In this document: positions 6,139 to 14,216 of the stretch, one piece after another
Layout: every line of letters starts with the position of its first letter
Position numbering within the stretch: the first letter of the stretch is position 1
Origin: JALSKU01 sp964556545
GTDB lineage: Bacteria; Campylobacterota; Campylobacteria; Campylobacterales; JALSKU01
Assembly (NCBI GenBank): GCA_964556545.1
Contig: CAZKWE010000031.1
Coordinates: forward strand, 1-23,722
Reading direction: 5' to 3'
Length of the DNA stretch: 23,722 nt
Made by a program: the position numbers and the translations under genes
Notes under the pieces: model-generated
Database searches by the model: none
Told to the model about the DNA's origin: nothing
The model's input: the letters and a program-made list of their open reading frames with translations, nothing else

Positions 6139-6955
6139 TATAGAAAAATTTTTGCAATACAAAAAAAAGATTGGGGGTTTTAGTGAAAAATCAATAAAAA
6201 CTTACAGATTAAATCTTTTAGAAGCTGTTGAAGAAATAGATATATTTGAAACCGATAAAAAAATAATCGTACAATTAATGCCTTACAGGATTAAAATTTC
6301 AAATAATCAGAAAAAAACAATTTCTAAAAAAGTAAGTATAATAAGGAGTTTTATAAAATTTCTAAAAGATAACGGATATAATATAAAACTTTTAAATGAT
6401 GAAAGTATTAAAACTCCGAAAACTTTGCCAAAGCCTGTTGGTTTTAAATATATAAAAGAAGCTTTGAAATTTGCAAATGAAGAAGAGGAACTAATCGTGC
6501 TTTTGTTGTATGGATTTGGTCTTAGAATTTCAGAATTATCAATGTTGAAGATAAATGATATTAAAAATGATTGGATTCGAGTTATCGGAAAGGGAGATAA
6601 AACCAGAAATATTCCTGTTTTACCTGTTGTAAAAAGCAAAATAGATCTATTTTTGAAAAAAAATACAAGAAATATATACATTTTTGAAAAAAATGGAAAA
6701 AGATTAAGCGAAAATAGTTTAAGATATAAGGTAAATAAAATTTTTAAAAAAATAGGATTGAAAGTAACTCCTCATCAATTACGCCATTCTTATGCGAGTG
6801 ACATACTAAATGGCGGTGGCAGGATTACAGATGTAAAAAGACTTTTGGGTCACAGTTCTTTGACAACGACTGAGATATATACAAAACTTGACAGTGAATA
6901 TAAGTTGAAAAATTACATGATGGCACATCCGTTATCTAAAAAGGAGATCATTTGA
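6116..6955 (+). CDS. Tyrosine recombinase of the XerC/XerD/XerH family
   Basis: This 279-residue site-specific tyrosine recombinase has an N-terminal SAM-like DNA-binding domain (about 1-90) and a catalytic domain with all expected residues: R137 in GLRISEL, K159 in IGKGDKTR, H220 and R223 in HQLRHSYA, H246 in LLGHSSL and Y255 as the nucleophile in TTEIYTKL. Campylobacterota usually use a single Xer enzyme (XerH) to resolve chromosome dimers; those I recall are about 350-360 residues, so this one is closer in length to XerC/XerD. It has no phage or cassette context and sits in a housekeeping operon, which favours a chromosome-dimer role. No dif-like site was recognised in the window. Confidence 0.88.
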   Translation: MKNFLKNNIEKFLQYKKKIGGFSEKSIKTYRLNLLEAVEEIDIFETDKKIIVQLMPYRIKISNNQKKTISKKVSIIRSFIKFLKDNGYNIKLLNDESIKTPKTLPKPVGFKYIKEALKFANEEEELIVLLLYGFGLRISELSMLKINDIKNDWIRVIGKGDKTRNIPVLPVVKSKIDLFLKKNTRNIYIFEKNGKRLSENSLRYKVNKIFKKIGLKVTPHQLRHSYASDILNGGGRITDVKRLLGHSSLTTTEIYTKLDSEYKLKNYMMAHPLSKKEII

Positions 6956-7962
6956 GTGGTATGTCAAAATTGATACAAAAAAGATTTTCCAATGTTTTTA
7001 TAGCGGTACTTGCGGAAAAAAATGAATATGTGCTTAGATATATTGTAGTAAAAAACGATAAAATTTTAACAAATGAAGATAAAAGATTTCCTATGAATGA
7101 AGATAAAAAATTCTCTTCCGACATAGAAGAGTTTTTAACTTCATTGGAAAAAAATTATAAATTTGTATATACTGCATATTTGTTGGATTCGTCAGGGCAA
7201 AACTGTCTTCCTGTCTGCAAAGAAGATGAATTTTCAAAATACAATATAGATAAAAACAAAATAGTAAAAGTTTGTGTAGAAGATAAATGGATGGTATATT
7301 CATTAAAAAGTGATATACAATGGATAAAAAATCTTTTTGATGCAACCGGAGTTGATTTTATATATTCGCCATTTTTGATTTTAAATAATTTTATACACAA
7401 CAAAAAACAAAAAACAAAAAACAATCTATTTCTTTTGTATACTGAAAATTTTATTACTCTTATGATATTTGATGCTCAAAGATTGGTGTTTAGTGCATTT
7501 TTTAAGATTCCTTTTAAAGAGTTTGAATTTTCCAATGATGAAGAAGATCTCAAGCCGGAGGAAAGTGACAGCATCATGGACGGTATAGAATTGGACAACA
7601 TAGAGAGTGAAGATGAAGAATTTGACAGTTTTGTAGATATAACAAAGCTTGATGATATGGAAGATGAGGATATATTAGAAAGTGCAAAGGAAGAAGTTGC
7701 TTCATCAACCTTGGAAGATCTTGAGCTTTATGGTAGAGAAGTAATTATATTTAAAATAATAAGTTCAGCTATTGAAGAGTATTATAAAAATGATATATAC
7801 GATAGTGAATTTTTGGAGGAGATTATTATTTATAACGATTCTAATATAAGTAATGATATAATAACAATGATAGAAAATGATCTGTTTTTAGATGTAGAAC
7901 TGCATTCAATTGATGTTAAAGAGGAGATGATAAATATGTCCATTAAAGAGGCAAATCTTTGA
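6952..7962 (+). CDS. PilM/GspL-like protein (putative), acidic insert
   Basis: This 336-residue protein is soluble, with no membrane segment. Alternating beta-type segments at 15-40 and 157-190 resemble the actin-like fold of PilM or the cytoplasmic part of GspL, but no ATP-binding motif can be proved. A strongly acidic stretch occupies about 190-255, probably disordered. The call rests mainly on position: the next two genes have PilN-like and PilO-like layouts in the canonical M-N-O order. The start is TTG 6952, overlapping the xer stop as TTGA and preceded by AAGGAGA; ATG 6961 is the alternative. An unrelated lineage-specific protein is possible. Confidence 0.5.
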   Translation: MSGMSKLIQKRFSNVFIAVLAEKNEYVLRYIVVKNDKILTNEDKRFPMNEDKKFSSDIEEFLTSLEKNYKFVYTAYLLDSSGQNCLPVCKEDEFSKYNIDKNKIVKVCVEDKWMVYSLKSDIQWIKNLFDATGVDFIYSPFLILNNFIHNKKQKTKNNLFLLYTENFITLMIFDAQRLVFSAFFKIPFKEFEFSNDEEDLKPEESDSIMDGIELDNIESEDEEFDSFVDITKLDDMEDEDILESAKEEVASSTLEDLELYGREVIIFKIISSAIEEYYKNDIYDSEFLEEIIIYNDSNISNDIITMIENDLFLDVELHSIDVKEEMINMSIKEANL

Positions 7963-8477
7963 GCTATAGTTTTATAACACCAAGGAAAAAAGAGCTAATT
8001 GACAATATATCCAAAATGTGGCTTGTGTTTATCGGATTTGTTGTGATTATACTTTTTGGATTTGATCTTCTTATCAAATTAAAAATTCACTCACTAAACA
8101 ATCAAACAAAAAGTTATATAGCACAGACAAAAAAAGCTTATGATATATCAAAAAGATTACAACGCAATATAATTTTTTTAACAAAAGAAAAATCAGTTGC
8201 GGAAGAGATTTTTGCATCCAATACAATTTTAAAAGATAGTATAAAAAATCTTTTTGACCTTGTACCGGATCAAATCACTCTAAAAAGTGTTATAATGAAA
8301 AAAAATTCACTTACTCTACAGGGAATATCACCGTCAAAGGATACATTCAACTTCCTTCTTGGCTCACCCCTGAAATCTATATTTCAAAGCAGTAATACGA
8401 TATTTTATCTTAATAATGACGGCTGGTATAGATTTGTCAGCAGTAATAAAATTATAGATGAAGAAGACAGGTTGTAA
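7959..8477 (+). CDS. PilN-like membrane protein (putative)
   Basis: This 172-residue protein has a short cytoplasmic tail (1-20), one membrane helix (21-41), a helical stretch (about 45-85) and a C-terminal alpha/beta domain. That domain has the PilN-like order: LVPDQITLKSVIMKKNSLTL, then LQGISPSKDTFNFL, then a final pair of strands. PilN/GspL-type proteins form an inner-membrane platform for type IV pili or type II-like systems and bind PilM through the N-terminal tail. The start is TTG 7959, overlapping the previous stop as TTGA. Sequence identity to known PilN is too low to judge by eye; architecture and gene order are the evidence. Confidence 0.5.
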   Translation: MSYSFITPRKKELIDNISKMWLVFIGFVVIILFGFDLLIKLKIHSLNNQTKSYIAQTKKAYDISKRLQRNIIFLTKEKSVAEEIFASNTILKDSIKNLFDLVPDQITLKSVIMKKNSLTLQGISPSKDTFNFLLGSPLKSIFQSSNTIFYLNNDGWYRFVSSNKIIDEEDRL

Positions 8478-8479
8478 AA

Positions 8480-9004
8480 GTGAAAAACATAGGGATTTTG
8501 AAACTCTTAATTTTTTTGTTTATATTTGTATTTGTAGTTTTTGTCGTGGTTTTTGTATTTATAGTACCAAGTATTAAAGAGTTAAGAAATGCTAAAATCA
8601 ATCATGCAAAAGCATACGGTAGGTACAGTTATGCACTAAATGAGCAAAAATCAAGAGAGAATGAATTGAAAAAATTAAAACATGATAACTTAAAAATCAT
8701 AAGAGCATTTGAAACGAATTTTAAGGCGGATGATTTTTTAAAATTCTCAAAAAAATATTTTAAACAAGTATCACTTAGCAAAGAAAAAAGTAAAGTTTAC
8801 AAGAAAGATTTTACAGTTTATAATTTTCATACTACTTCACAAATAAGCGAGCCGACAGTTTTTTATAAATTTTTAACTGATATAAACAGATATGACAATA
8901 TCATTCAAGCAGATTTTCCCATACAAATGAAAGCAATCAAAAATGAAATCAATACTACTTTTAAATTGAAGGTTTACAGGTTAAAAAGATTTAAATCCAA
9001 ATGA
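8480..9004 (+). CDS. PilO-like membrane protein (putative)
   Basis: This 174-residue protein has one N-terminal membrane helix (about 8-31), a charged coiled-coil-like region (35-75), then an alpha/beta domain in which FLKFSKKYF, the TSQISEPTVFYKFLTDINR segment and a closing strand near 155-170 fit the PilO/GspM pattern. PilO pairs with PilN in the periplasm to form the alignment complex. The start is GTG 8480, 2 nt after the previous stop. The last 31 bases overlap the end of the opposing tilS gene, and its probable terminator lies inside tilS. No pilin, secretin or motor ATPase gene is in the window. Confidence 0.5.
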   Translation: MKNIGILKLLIFLFIFVFVVFVVVFVFIVPSIKELRNAKINHAKAYGRYSYALNEQKSRENELKKLKHDNLKIIRAFETNFKADDFLKFSKKYFKQVSLSKEKSKVYKKDFTVYNFHTTSQISEPTVFYKFLTDINRYDNIIQADFPIQMKAIKNEINTTFKLKVYRLKRFKSK

Positions 9005-9978
9005 TTTTTGCAGATATACCCTCTTATTTTTGGAGGTATTTTTTTAATTCTGCACTTTTCTTTAAATTTTTTATCCATTTTTATTTTTATAAACGGTGAT
9101 ATGTATATAAAGTCATTTTTAATTACTACGGCAAATTTATCACTTATAACTATATCTTTCTTAATTATTATCTCATCTTTTTGTTTTTTAGAGAGTAAAT
9201 AACCGATTTTTTTAAAAACAGTATCGATTGCTCTTAAATTTTTTATATCACTTTGTGATGTTTTGATAATATAAATATTTTGTATTTGTTTGTAAATTTC
9301 AAACTGAAAAAGTTCTTTTTTGTCGCTTTGTAGATATTCAAAACTTTTTATAATACCTTTTTTATAATTTTTTAAAAGCATATTGCTAAAATTTTTTCTA
9401 AAATAGTTTCTTCTGTATTTTGTATCTTCATTGCTTTTGTCTGTAAAATATCTAATTTCATTTGATTTTAAAAAATTTAAAAGTTCATCTTTGGAAGTAT
9501 TTATAAGTGGTCTTACAAGAGTAAACCCATCTTGTTTTTTTAACTCATCAAAACCCAAAATCTCAACAACTCCCGCACCTTTGGTGAATTGCATTAAAAA
9601 CCATTCTAATTTATCATTTAGCTGATGGGCGGTTATAAGGTTGGTATAATTTTCTTCTTTTATAATTTCTTTAAAAAAATCATATCTAAAAATTCTTGCA
9701 TTGTGTTCAAAATTATTTTTTGGAATATTTGCTTTTTTATGATAAAGAATTTTACCATATCTTTTTGTCAACTCTTTGGCATATTTTATTTCACTTTTTG
9801 ATTGTTCTCTCAACTGATAATCAACTATTGCGATATCAAATTTGATATCATTTGCCAAAAGTATAAAAAACAAAGCTGACGAATCAACTCCGCCTGAAAA
9901 TGCAAGAAGATTTTTTCCTGTTTTTAACTTTTTAAAACTTTCAGTAGAAATTTCAGGCAAGTTTTTTAACTGTTGCAA
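8974..9978 (-). CDS. tilS: tRNA(Ile)-lysidine synthase TilS
   Basis: This 334-residue protein is the ATP-dependent ligase that converts C34 of the CAU-anticodon tRNA-Ile to lysidine, so that it reads AUA, a common codon in AT-rich genomes. The PP-loop motif SGGVDSS is at 28-34. EHNARIFRYDFF and TAHQLNDKLEWFL are conserved blocks of the N-terminal catalytic domain. The C-terminal part is short compared with E. coli TilS. Start choice: TTG 9978, preceded by GGAG and overlapping the rimO end by 26 nt; no ATG precedes the PP-loop. The 3' end runs 31 nt into the PilO-like gene on the other strand. Confidence 0.93.
   Translation of the reverse strand: MQQLKNLPEISTESFKKLKTGKNLLAFSGGVDSSALFFILLANDIKFDIAIVDYQLREQSKSEIKYAKELTKRYGKILYHKKANIPKNNFEHNARIFRYDFFKEIIKEENYTNLITAHQLNDKLEWFLMQFTKGAGVVEILGFDELKKQDGFTLVRPLINTSKDELLNFLKSNEIRYFTDKSNEDTKYRRNYFRKNFSNMLLKNYKKGIIKSFEYLQSDKKELFQFEIYKQIQNIYIIKTSQSDIKNLRAIDTVFKKIGYLLSKKQKDEIIIKKDIVISDKFAVVIKNDFIYISPFIKIKMDKKFKEKCRIKKIPPKIRGYICKNHLDLNLFNL
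9016..9045 (+). terminator. Probable terminator of the miaB-pil-like operon, inside tilS
   Basis: Arms ATACC-[C]-TC (9016-9023) and GAGGTAT (9033-9039) pair over 7 bp with one bulged C and a 9-nt loop. A run of seven T (9039-9045) follows. It lies 12 nt after the stop of the PilO-like gene and entirely within the opposing tilS coding region. Confidence 0.65.
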
Positions 9979-11263
9979 GTAACTTGTCTCCTACTATTTC
10001 ATTGATATGGGCTATATACACTTTGTCACTCTCAAGCTTTACATTGCTTTCATTGATAAGAATTTCTCCGTCTATTTCCGGTGCCCAGATAAGTTCTCTT
10101 GCCCCAAAGAAGAATTCTCCCTCACTGCTTTGTCCTGTTGTGATAACTTTTATATCTTTGCCTACTCTTTTTTTAAGACTTTGCAATGTTTTTTTCTCTA
10201 CTATTTTATTTAATTCTTCAACTCTTTTGTTGATAATGGTCTTAGGAATTTTATCTTTCATTTCATATGCTTTGGTATCTTCCTCGTCAGAATAGCTAAA
10301 AAGTGTAACTCTGTCAAAGCTAAACTCTTCTAAAAACTGTTTTAATTCCATAAAGTCTTCATCGGTTTCTCCCGGATGACCAACAATAATAGAAGTTCTT
10401 AAAAAACTATCTTGTGCATTTCTCATTTTGTAAAGTTGCTCTTTTATTCTTTGTGCCCCCGCACCCCTTTTCATTATCTTTAACATTTTATCACTTATAT
10501 GCTGTATGGGCATTTCAAAGTAGTTGTGAAATATTTTTGAATCTATTATTTTTTGTATTAATTTATCACTGGTGGTTGTGGGATAAAGATAAAGTATTCT
10601 TGCACTTTTAACTTTGTTGATTTTTTCAACTTCGTTTATAAGATTTACAAGTCCTTCTTTTTCATCAAAATCTCTTAGATATGAGCTACTGTCCTGAGAT
10701 ACGAAAGTAAAGTCAAAAAAACCTTGGTTGGTTAGATTTTTAATTTCACTTACAATATCCTTTAAAGATCTTGATTTTAATTTTCCCTTAAAACCGGGGA
10801 TTGCACAGAAACTGCAATTTTGATTACATCCCTCACTAAGTTTTATATAAGCATGGGCTTTACTGCCTGTTACAATCCTCTCTTGGGTTGTTATGAGATA
10901 AGTTTCACTTGAAAACCGGGAGTGTCTCTCCTTGATAATTTTATCAATTTTGTCATAATCCCCAACTCCCGTAAAAAGATCTACCTCTTTTAACTCTTTT
11001 TGAAGCTCCTCTTTGTATCTTTGGGTTAAACAACCGCTGACTACCAAAAGGGATTCTTTTTTTCTTTTGGCATGTAATTCAAAAATAGTATCAAGACTCT
11101 CTTCCTTGGCAGCATCTATAAAACCGCAGGTATTGACTATCAAAACATCGGCTGTTGCGGCATCATCGGTTATGTCATACTCTTTGAGTCTGCCGAGCAT
11201 TACTTCGCTGTCTATTAGGTTTTTTGTGCATCCAAGGCTTACTAAATGTAATTTTTTTTTCAT
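9953..11263 (-). CDS. rimO: Ribosomal protein S12 methylthiotransferase RimO
   Basis: This 436-residue radical-SAM enzyme methylthiolates the conserved aspartate of ribosomal protein S12. N-terminal cluster cysteines are C12, C46 and C78. The radical-SAM cluster is C146/C150/C153 in GCNQNCSFCAIPGFKG, and the AIPGFKG sequence distinguishes RimO from MiaB. A TRAM domain is at the C-terminus. The ATG has no clear Shine-Dalgarno sequence and lies only 4 nt after the stop of the flavin reductase-like gene, so translation may depend on upstream ribosomes. It overlaps tilS by 26 nt. The rimO-tilS pair next to prfB matches C. jejuni gene order as I recall it. Confidence 0.95.
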   Translation of the reverse strand: MKKKLHLVSLGCTKNLIDSEVMLGRLKEYDITDDAATADVLIVNTCGFIDAAKEESLDTIFELHAKRKKESLLVVSGCLTQRYKEELQKELKEVDLFTGVGDYDKIDKIIKERHSRFSSETYLITTQERIVTGSKAHAYIKLSEGCNQNCSFCAIPGFKGKLKSRSLKDIVSEIKNLTNQGFFDFTFVSQDSSSYLRDFDEKEGLVNLINEVEKINKVKSARILYLYPTTTSDKLIQKIIDSKIFHNYFEMPIQHISDKMLKIMKRGAGAQRIKEQLYKMRNAQDSFLRTSIIVGHPGETDEDFMELKQFLEEFSFDRVTLFSYSDEEDTKAYEMKDKIPKTIINKRVEELNKIVEKKTLQSLKKRVGKDIKVITTGQSSEGEFFFGARELIWAPEIDGEILINESNVKLESDKVYIAHINEIVGDKLLATVKKLA

Positions 11264-11267
11264 ATTT

Positions 11268-11858
11268 TTACTTTATTGTCGGAGCATTGATGATTTTACC
11301 CAAAAATGCATATTCGCCGCCAAGTCTGGCTATGGGTTTGTATGAAGTTTTTAAGTTTTTATCTATGCAGTTTTCATTTATGTATTCTTTTTTTATCTCA
11401 AGTATTAAAGGTATGGTTTTACTTTTTTTAAGATCAATTTCTTCATAGAGTTCGCAAAAAAAAGCCAAAGGAGCCTTATCAATAATTGGCGGAAATTCAT
11501 CAAGTATTTTTTTGGTTTTTATATCAAAAACTTCTGCTTCGCTTTGAAAATCAGGCAACTCCTTTGAGCTAAAATGCATAGGTTCAAGAAGTGCTTCATC
11601 AGCTATGCAAAGAGTACATTTCTTACTCTGCCTTATATTTTTTAGTGTATCTTTCGGAGTTTTATCGCTTTTATGTCCGATGGATACTATAAGTGTGGGC
11701 GGATTGGATGAAAGACCAGTAAAATAGCTAAAAGGGGCTATATTGATAACATTATCACTGTTTTTTGTTACAATCCATGCTATCGGTCTTGGTATAATGC
11801 CTCCTGCCATAAGTTTGTATCTGTCTTTTTGTTTTATTTGTTCATAGTCTATTATCAT
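11268..11858 (-). CDS. Flavin reductase-like FMN-binding split-barrel protein
   Basis: This 196-residue protein matches the flavin reductase-like family that binds FMN in a split barrel. The opening GGIIPRPIAWIVT (19-31) and the following INIAPFSYFTGLSSNPPTLIVSIG (39-62) are typical, with RPIAW and PFSYF usually near the flavin. The family includes NAD(P)H:flavin reductases and uncharacterised members; the substrate cannot be told from sequence. AGGAG precedes the ATG. It lies between panC and rimO with gaps of 13 and 4 nt, so it is co-transcribed, but nothing in its neighbours suggests a specific redox partner. Confidence 0.85.
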   Translation of the reverse strand: MIIDYEQIKQKDRYKLMAGGIIPRPIAWIVTKNSDNVINIAPFSYFTGLSSNPPTLIVSIGHKSDKTPKDTLKNIRQSKKCTLCIADEALLEPMHFSSKELPDFQSEAEVFDIKTKKILDEFPPIIDKAPLAFFCELYEEIDLKKSKTIPLILEIKKEYINENCIDKNLKTSYKPIARLGGEYAFLGKIINAPTIK

Positions 11859-11871
11859 AGTCGTTTTACTC

Positions 11872-12696
11872 CTATATTTCTATGTTGTCTATAAGTCTTG
11901 TCAATCCTGCATAAGCGGCAATTAAAATTCTACTGTTGTGTGGTATGATTGTTTCTATCTTGTTAAATTCTCTATCGGTAATTTCCACATATTCTACTTT
12001 TAATTTTTTAAGTAAATTTTTTATAGTTAATTTTACGGTATTTGCATCACGCTCACCCCGGGCTATAATCTTTGCGGCTTTTTTGAGTGATGATGAAATA
12101 AGCAATGCATCATCAAGTTCATTTTTGTCAAGATATGCATTTCTGCTGCTAAGGGCCAGGCCGTCAGCCTGTCTTACTATATCGCACTCTATGATATTTA
12201 CTCTTAAAAAAAACTCTTTAACCATTTTTTTAATAAGATAAAGTTGTTGTGCATCTTTTTTACCGAAATATGCATTGTCTGCTTTAGTGATATTTAAAAG
12301 TTTTAAAACTACTTGCAAAACACCGTTAAAATGTTCCGGTCTGTGATATCCTTCAAGAATATAACCTTTTATCTTTGGCGATAAAACAGTTGCTTCATCT
12401 TCAAAGTATATTTCATTAACCGTAGGCAAAAACAGTATATCCACTCCTGCAATTTGGCATATTTTTTTATCGGCTTCCGTCTTTTTCGGATATTTTTCAA
12501 AATCCTCACCCTCAAGAAACTGAGTAGGATTTACAAATACGGAAACAATGGTTATATCATTTTCTTTGACACTTTTTTTTATCAAAGAGAGATGCCCGTT
12601 GTGCAAAGCTCCCATTGTCGGAACGAAACCTATGGTTTTATCTTTTAAAGTATTTATATAATTTATCAAATTATTAGTTTTTGTAAATATTTGCAT
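11872..12696 (-). CDS. panC: Pantothenate synthetase PanC
   Basis: This 274-residue protein condenses pantoate and beta-alanine with ATP to make pantothenate, the precursor of coenzyme A, in the cytosol. The HIGH-type nucleotidyl transferase motif is TMGALHNGHLSL (27-38) with H32 and H35. FVNPTQF, the FGKKDAQQLYLI block and ADGLALSSRN (KMSKS-like) are all present. Length is normal for the family. The ATG lies 10 nt after AAGGAA. It is the first gene of the panC-flavin reductase-rimO-tilS operon and diverges from prfB. panB and panD are not here. Confidence 0.95.
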   Translation of the reverse strand: MQIFTKTNNLINYINTLKDKTIGFVPTMGALHNGHLSLIKKSVKENDITIVSVFVNPTQFLEGEDFEKYPKKTEADKKICQIAGVDILFLPTVNEIYFEDEATVLSPKIKGYILEGYHRPEHFNGVLQVVLKLLNITKADNAYFGKKDAQQLYLIKKMVKEFFLRVNIIECDIVRQADGLALSSRNAYLDKNELDDALLISSSLKKAAKIIARGERDANTVKLTIKNLLKKLKVEYVEITDREFNKIETIIPHNSRILIAAYAGLTRLIDNIEI

Positions 12697-12735
12697 TGAT
12701 ATACAATTCCTTAAGCCGTTTTTTTGTAAAATAAT

Positions 12736-12745
12736 TATAATTATA
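12736..12745. promoter_or_regulatory. Overlapping divergent -10 boxes for prfB and panC
   Basis: The palindrome TATAATTATA reads TATAAT on the plus strand (12736-12741) and TATAAT on the minus strand (12745-12740). The plus box is 34 nt before the prfB start and the minus box 43 nt before the panC start. The spacer between these genes is only 79 bp, so the two promoters must share this site or lie very close to it. Confidence 0.5.
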
Positions 12746-12775
12746 CCAAAATAACTGATACATTAGGAGTCTTTG

Positions 12776-13870
12776 TTGGACAATTACGAATATAATGAAC
12801 TTTTAAAAAAACTACAAACAAAGATAGAAAATATTCAAAAAATCATACAACCCGAAGTTTTAAAAAAGAGAGTTAAACAGATAGAATCTCTTGAAGAATC
12901 ACCGGAGTTTTGGAGTAATGCGAAAAAAGCAGGAGAACTCCAAAAAGAAAAAAACAGTATAAAATCAATCCTTGAAAAGTTTTATAATGCTAAAAATGCA
13001 CTTGATGATGCAAAAGATTTGCTTGAAATGGCAAATGAAGAAGGAGATGAGGATACAAGAGAATTACTGTATGAAGATGCACCCAAACTTGAAGAGTTGA
13101 TAACCAAACTTGAAATTGCCATGATGCTAAGTGGCAAAGATGATGAAAAAAATGCAATCATATCAATACACCCGGGAGCCGGAGGAACAGAGAGTCAAGA
13201 TTGGGCAAATATGATATATAGAATGTATTTAAGATGGGCGGAGAGAGAAGGGTATAAAGTAGAAGTTTTGGATTATCAAGAAGCCGATGAAGCCGGTATA
13301 AAAGATGTAAGTTTTATTATAAAAGGTGAAAATGCTTACGGATATTTGAAGGTGGAAAACGGCATACATAGACTTGTTCGCATAAGTCCGTTTGACAGCA
13401 ATGCAAAAAGGCATACTTCGTTTTGTTCCGTTATGGTTAGCCCCGAAATAGATGATGATATCAATATTGTCATAGAAGATAAAGATATAAGAGTAGATAC
13501 CTATAGAGCCAGCGGTGCAGGCGGTCAACATGTCAACAAAACCGATTCTGCCATAAGGATAACACATATTCCAACCGGCATAGTAGTACAGTGTCAAAAT
13601 GACAGAAGTCAGCATAAAAACAGGGCAACAGCAGAAAAAATGCTAAAATCAAGATTGTATGAGTTGGAATTGATGAAACAGGAAGCTGAAAAAAACGGAG
13701 TGGAAAAAAGTGAAATAGGATGGGGGCATCAGATAAGAAGTTATGTACTGGCGCCATACAGGCAAGTAAAGGATAACAGAAGCAACAAAGCATACTCAAA
13801 TGTTGATGCCATACTTGACGGAGATATTACAAAAGTAATGGAAGATGTATTGATATCAATAAAAAATTAA
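12776..13870 (+). CDS. prfB: Peptide chain release factor 2
   Basis: This 364-residue class-I release factor terminates translation at UGA and UAA. The stop-codon recognition tripeptide SPF is at 204-206 and the catalytic GGQ at 249-251 in SGAGGQHVNK. The reading frame is continuous: the in-frame UGA and +1 frameshift that autoregulate prfB in many bacteria are absent. Start choice: two TTG codons are adjacent (12773 and 12776); AGGAG at 12765-12769 favours the second by spacing, giving MDNYEYNELLKKL. It heads a rightward operon with a small unknown gene and an EamA transporter. Confidence 0.95.
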   Translation: MDNYEYNELLKKLQTKIENIQKIIQPEVLKKRVKQIESLEESPEFWSNAKKAGELQKEKNSIKSILEKFYNAKNALDDAKDLLEMANEEGDEDTRELLYEDAPKLEELITKLEIAMMLSGKDDEKNAIISIHPGAGGTESQDWANMIYRMYLRWAEREGYKVEVLDYQEADEAGIKDVSFIIKGENAYGYLKVENGIHRLVRISPFDSNAKRHTSFCSVMVSPEIDDDINIVIEDKDIRVDTYRASGAGGQHVNKTDSAIRITHIPTGIVVQCQNDRSQHKNRATAEKMLKSRLYELELMKQEAEKNGVEKSEIGWGHQIRSYVLAPYRQVKDNRSNKAYSNVDAILDGDITKVMEDVLISIKN

Positions 13871-13886
13871 TTTTTTAAGGAGAGTT

Positions 13887-14216
13887 ATGAAATATACGAT
13901 AGATGCAATGCTGACCCAACTTGGATACAGCATAAATGAGAGCGTAAAAGCCCAAATGAAAAATATTATAGAAAATACCGGTAACTTTATGCATATTCAA
14001 AAGCATATTATTCAACTAAATGATACATTAAAGCCTTTTCAGGCGTATGTAGCTATGTCAAATTCCAATAATTATCTAAAAATCAAAAATGAATCATCAG
14101 GCAGTACTTTAAAAAAAGTTGATGAAATGATAAAAGAGTGGGCGAAAAAGTATAAAATAGAGATAGAAAAAATAAAAGGCAAAGAGACATATTATATCAA
14201 AGGATATAAATCATGA
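13887..14216 (+). CDS. Conserved-looking hypothetical protein, 109 residues
   Basis: I do not recognise this protein. It is small, basic and soluble, with no signal peptide or membrane helix. Its predicted pattern is helical at the start (MKYTIDAMLTQLGYSINESV), then AYVAMSNSNNYLKIKNE as a possible strand pair (52-70), a lysine-rich helix (75-92) and a final strand near ETYYIKGYK. TAAGGAG precedes the ATG. It lies 16 nt after prfB and overlaps the transporter gene by 4 nt (ATGA), so it is clearly translated as part of the operon. Codon use looks like its neighbours. Confidence 0.75.
   Translation: MKYTIDAMLTQLGYSINESVKAQMKNIIENTGNFMHIQKHIIQLNDTLKPFQAYVAMSNSNNYLKIKNESSGSTLKKVDEMIKEWAKKYKIEIEKIKGKETYYIKGYKS

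Noticed and set aside
6116..6955. Xer gene as a phage or integron integrase marking a mobile island
   Set aside because: It is embedded by overlap in a housekeeping operon, neighbours share its base composition, and there are no attachment repeats, tRNA or phage genes.
13229..13615. 128-codon open frame antisense to prfB
   Set aside because: It is the shadow of the GGQ/SPF region of release factor 2, with odd composition rich in Tyr and Cys and no start signals.
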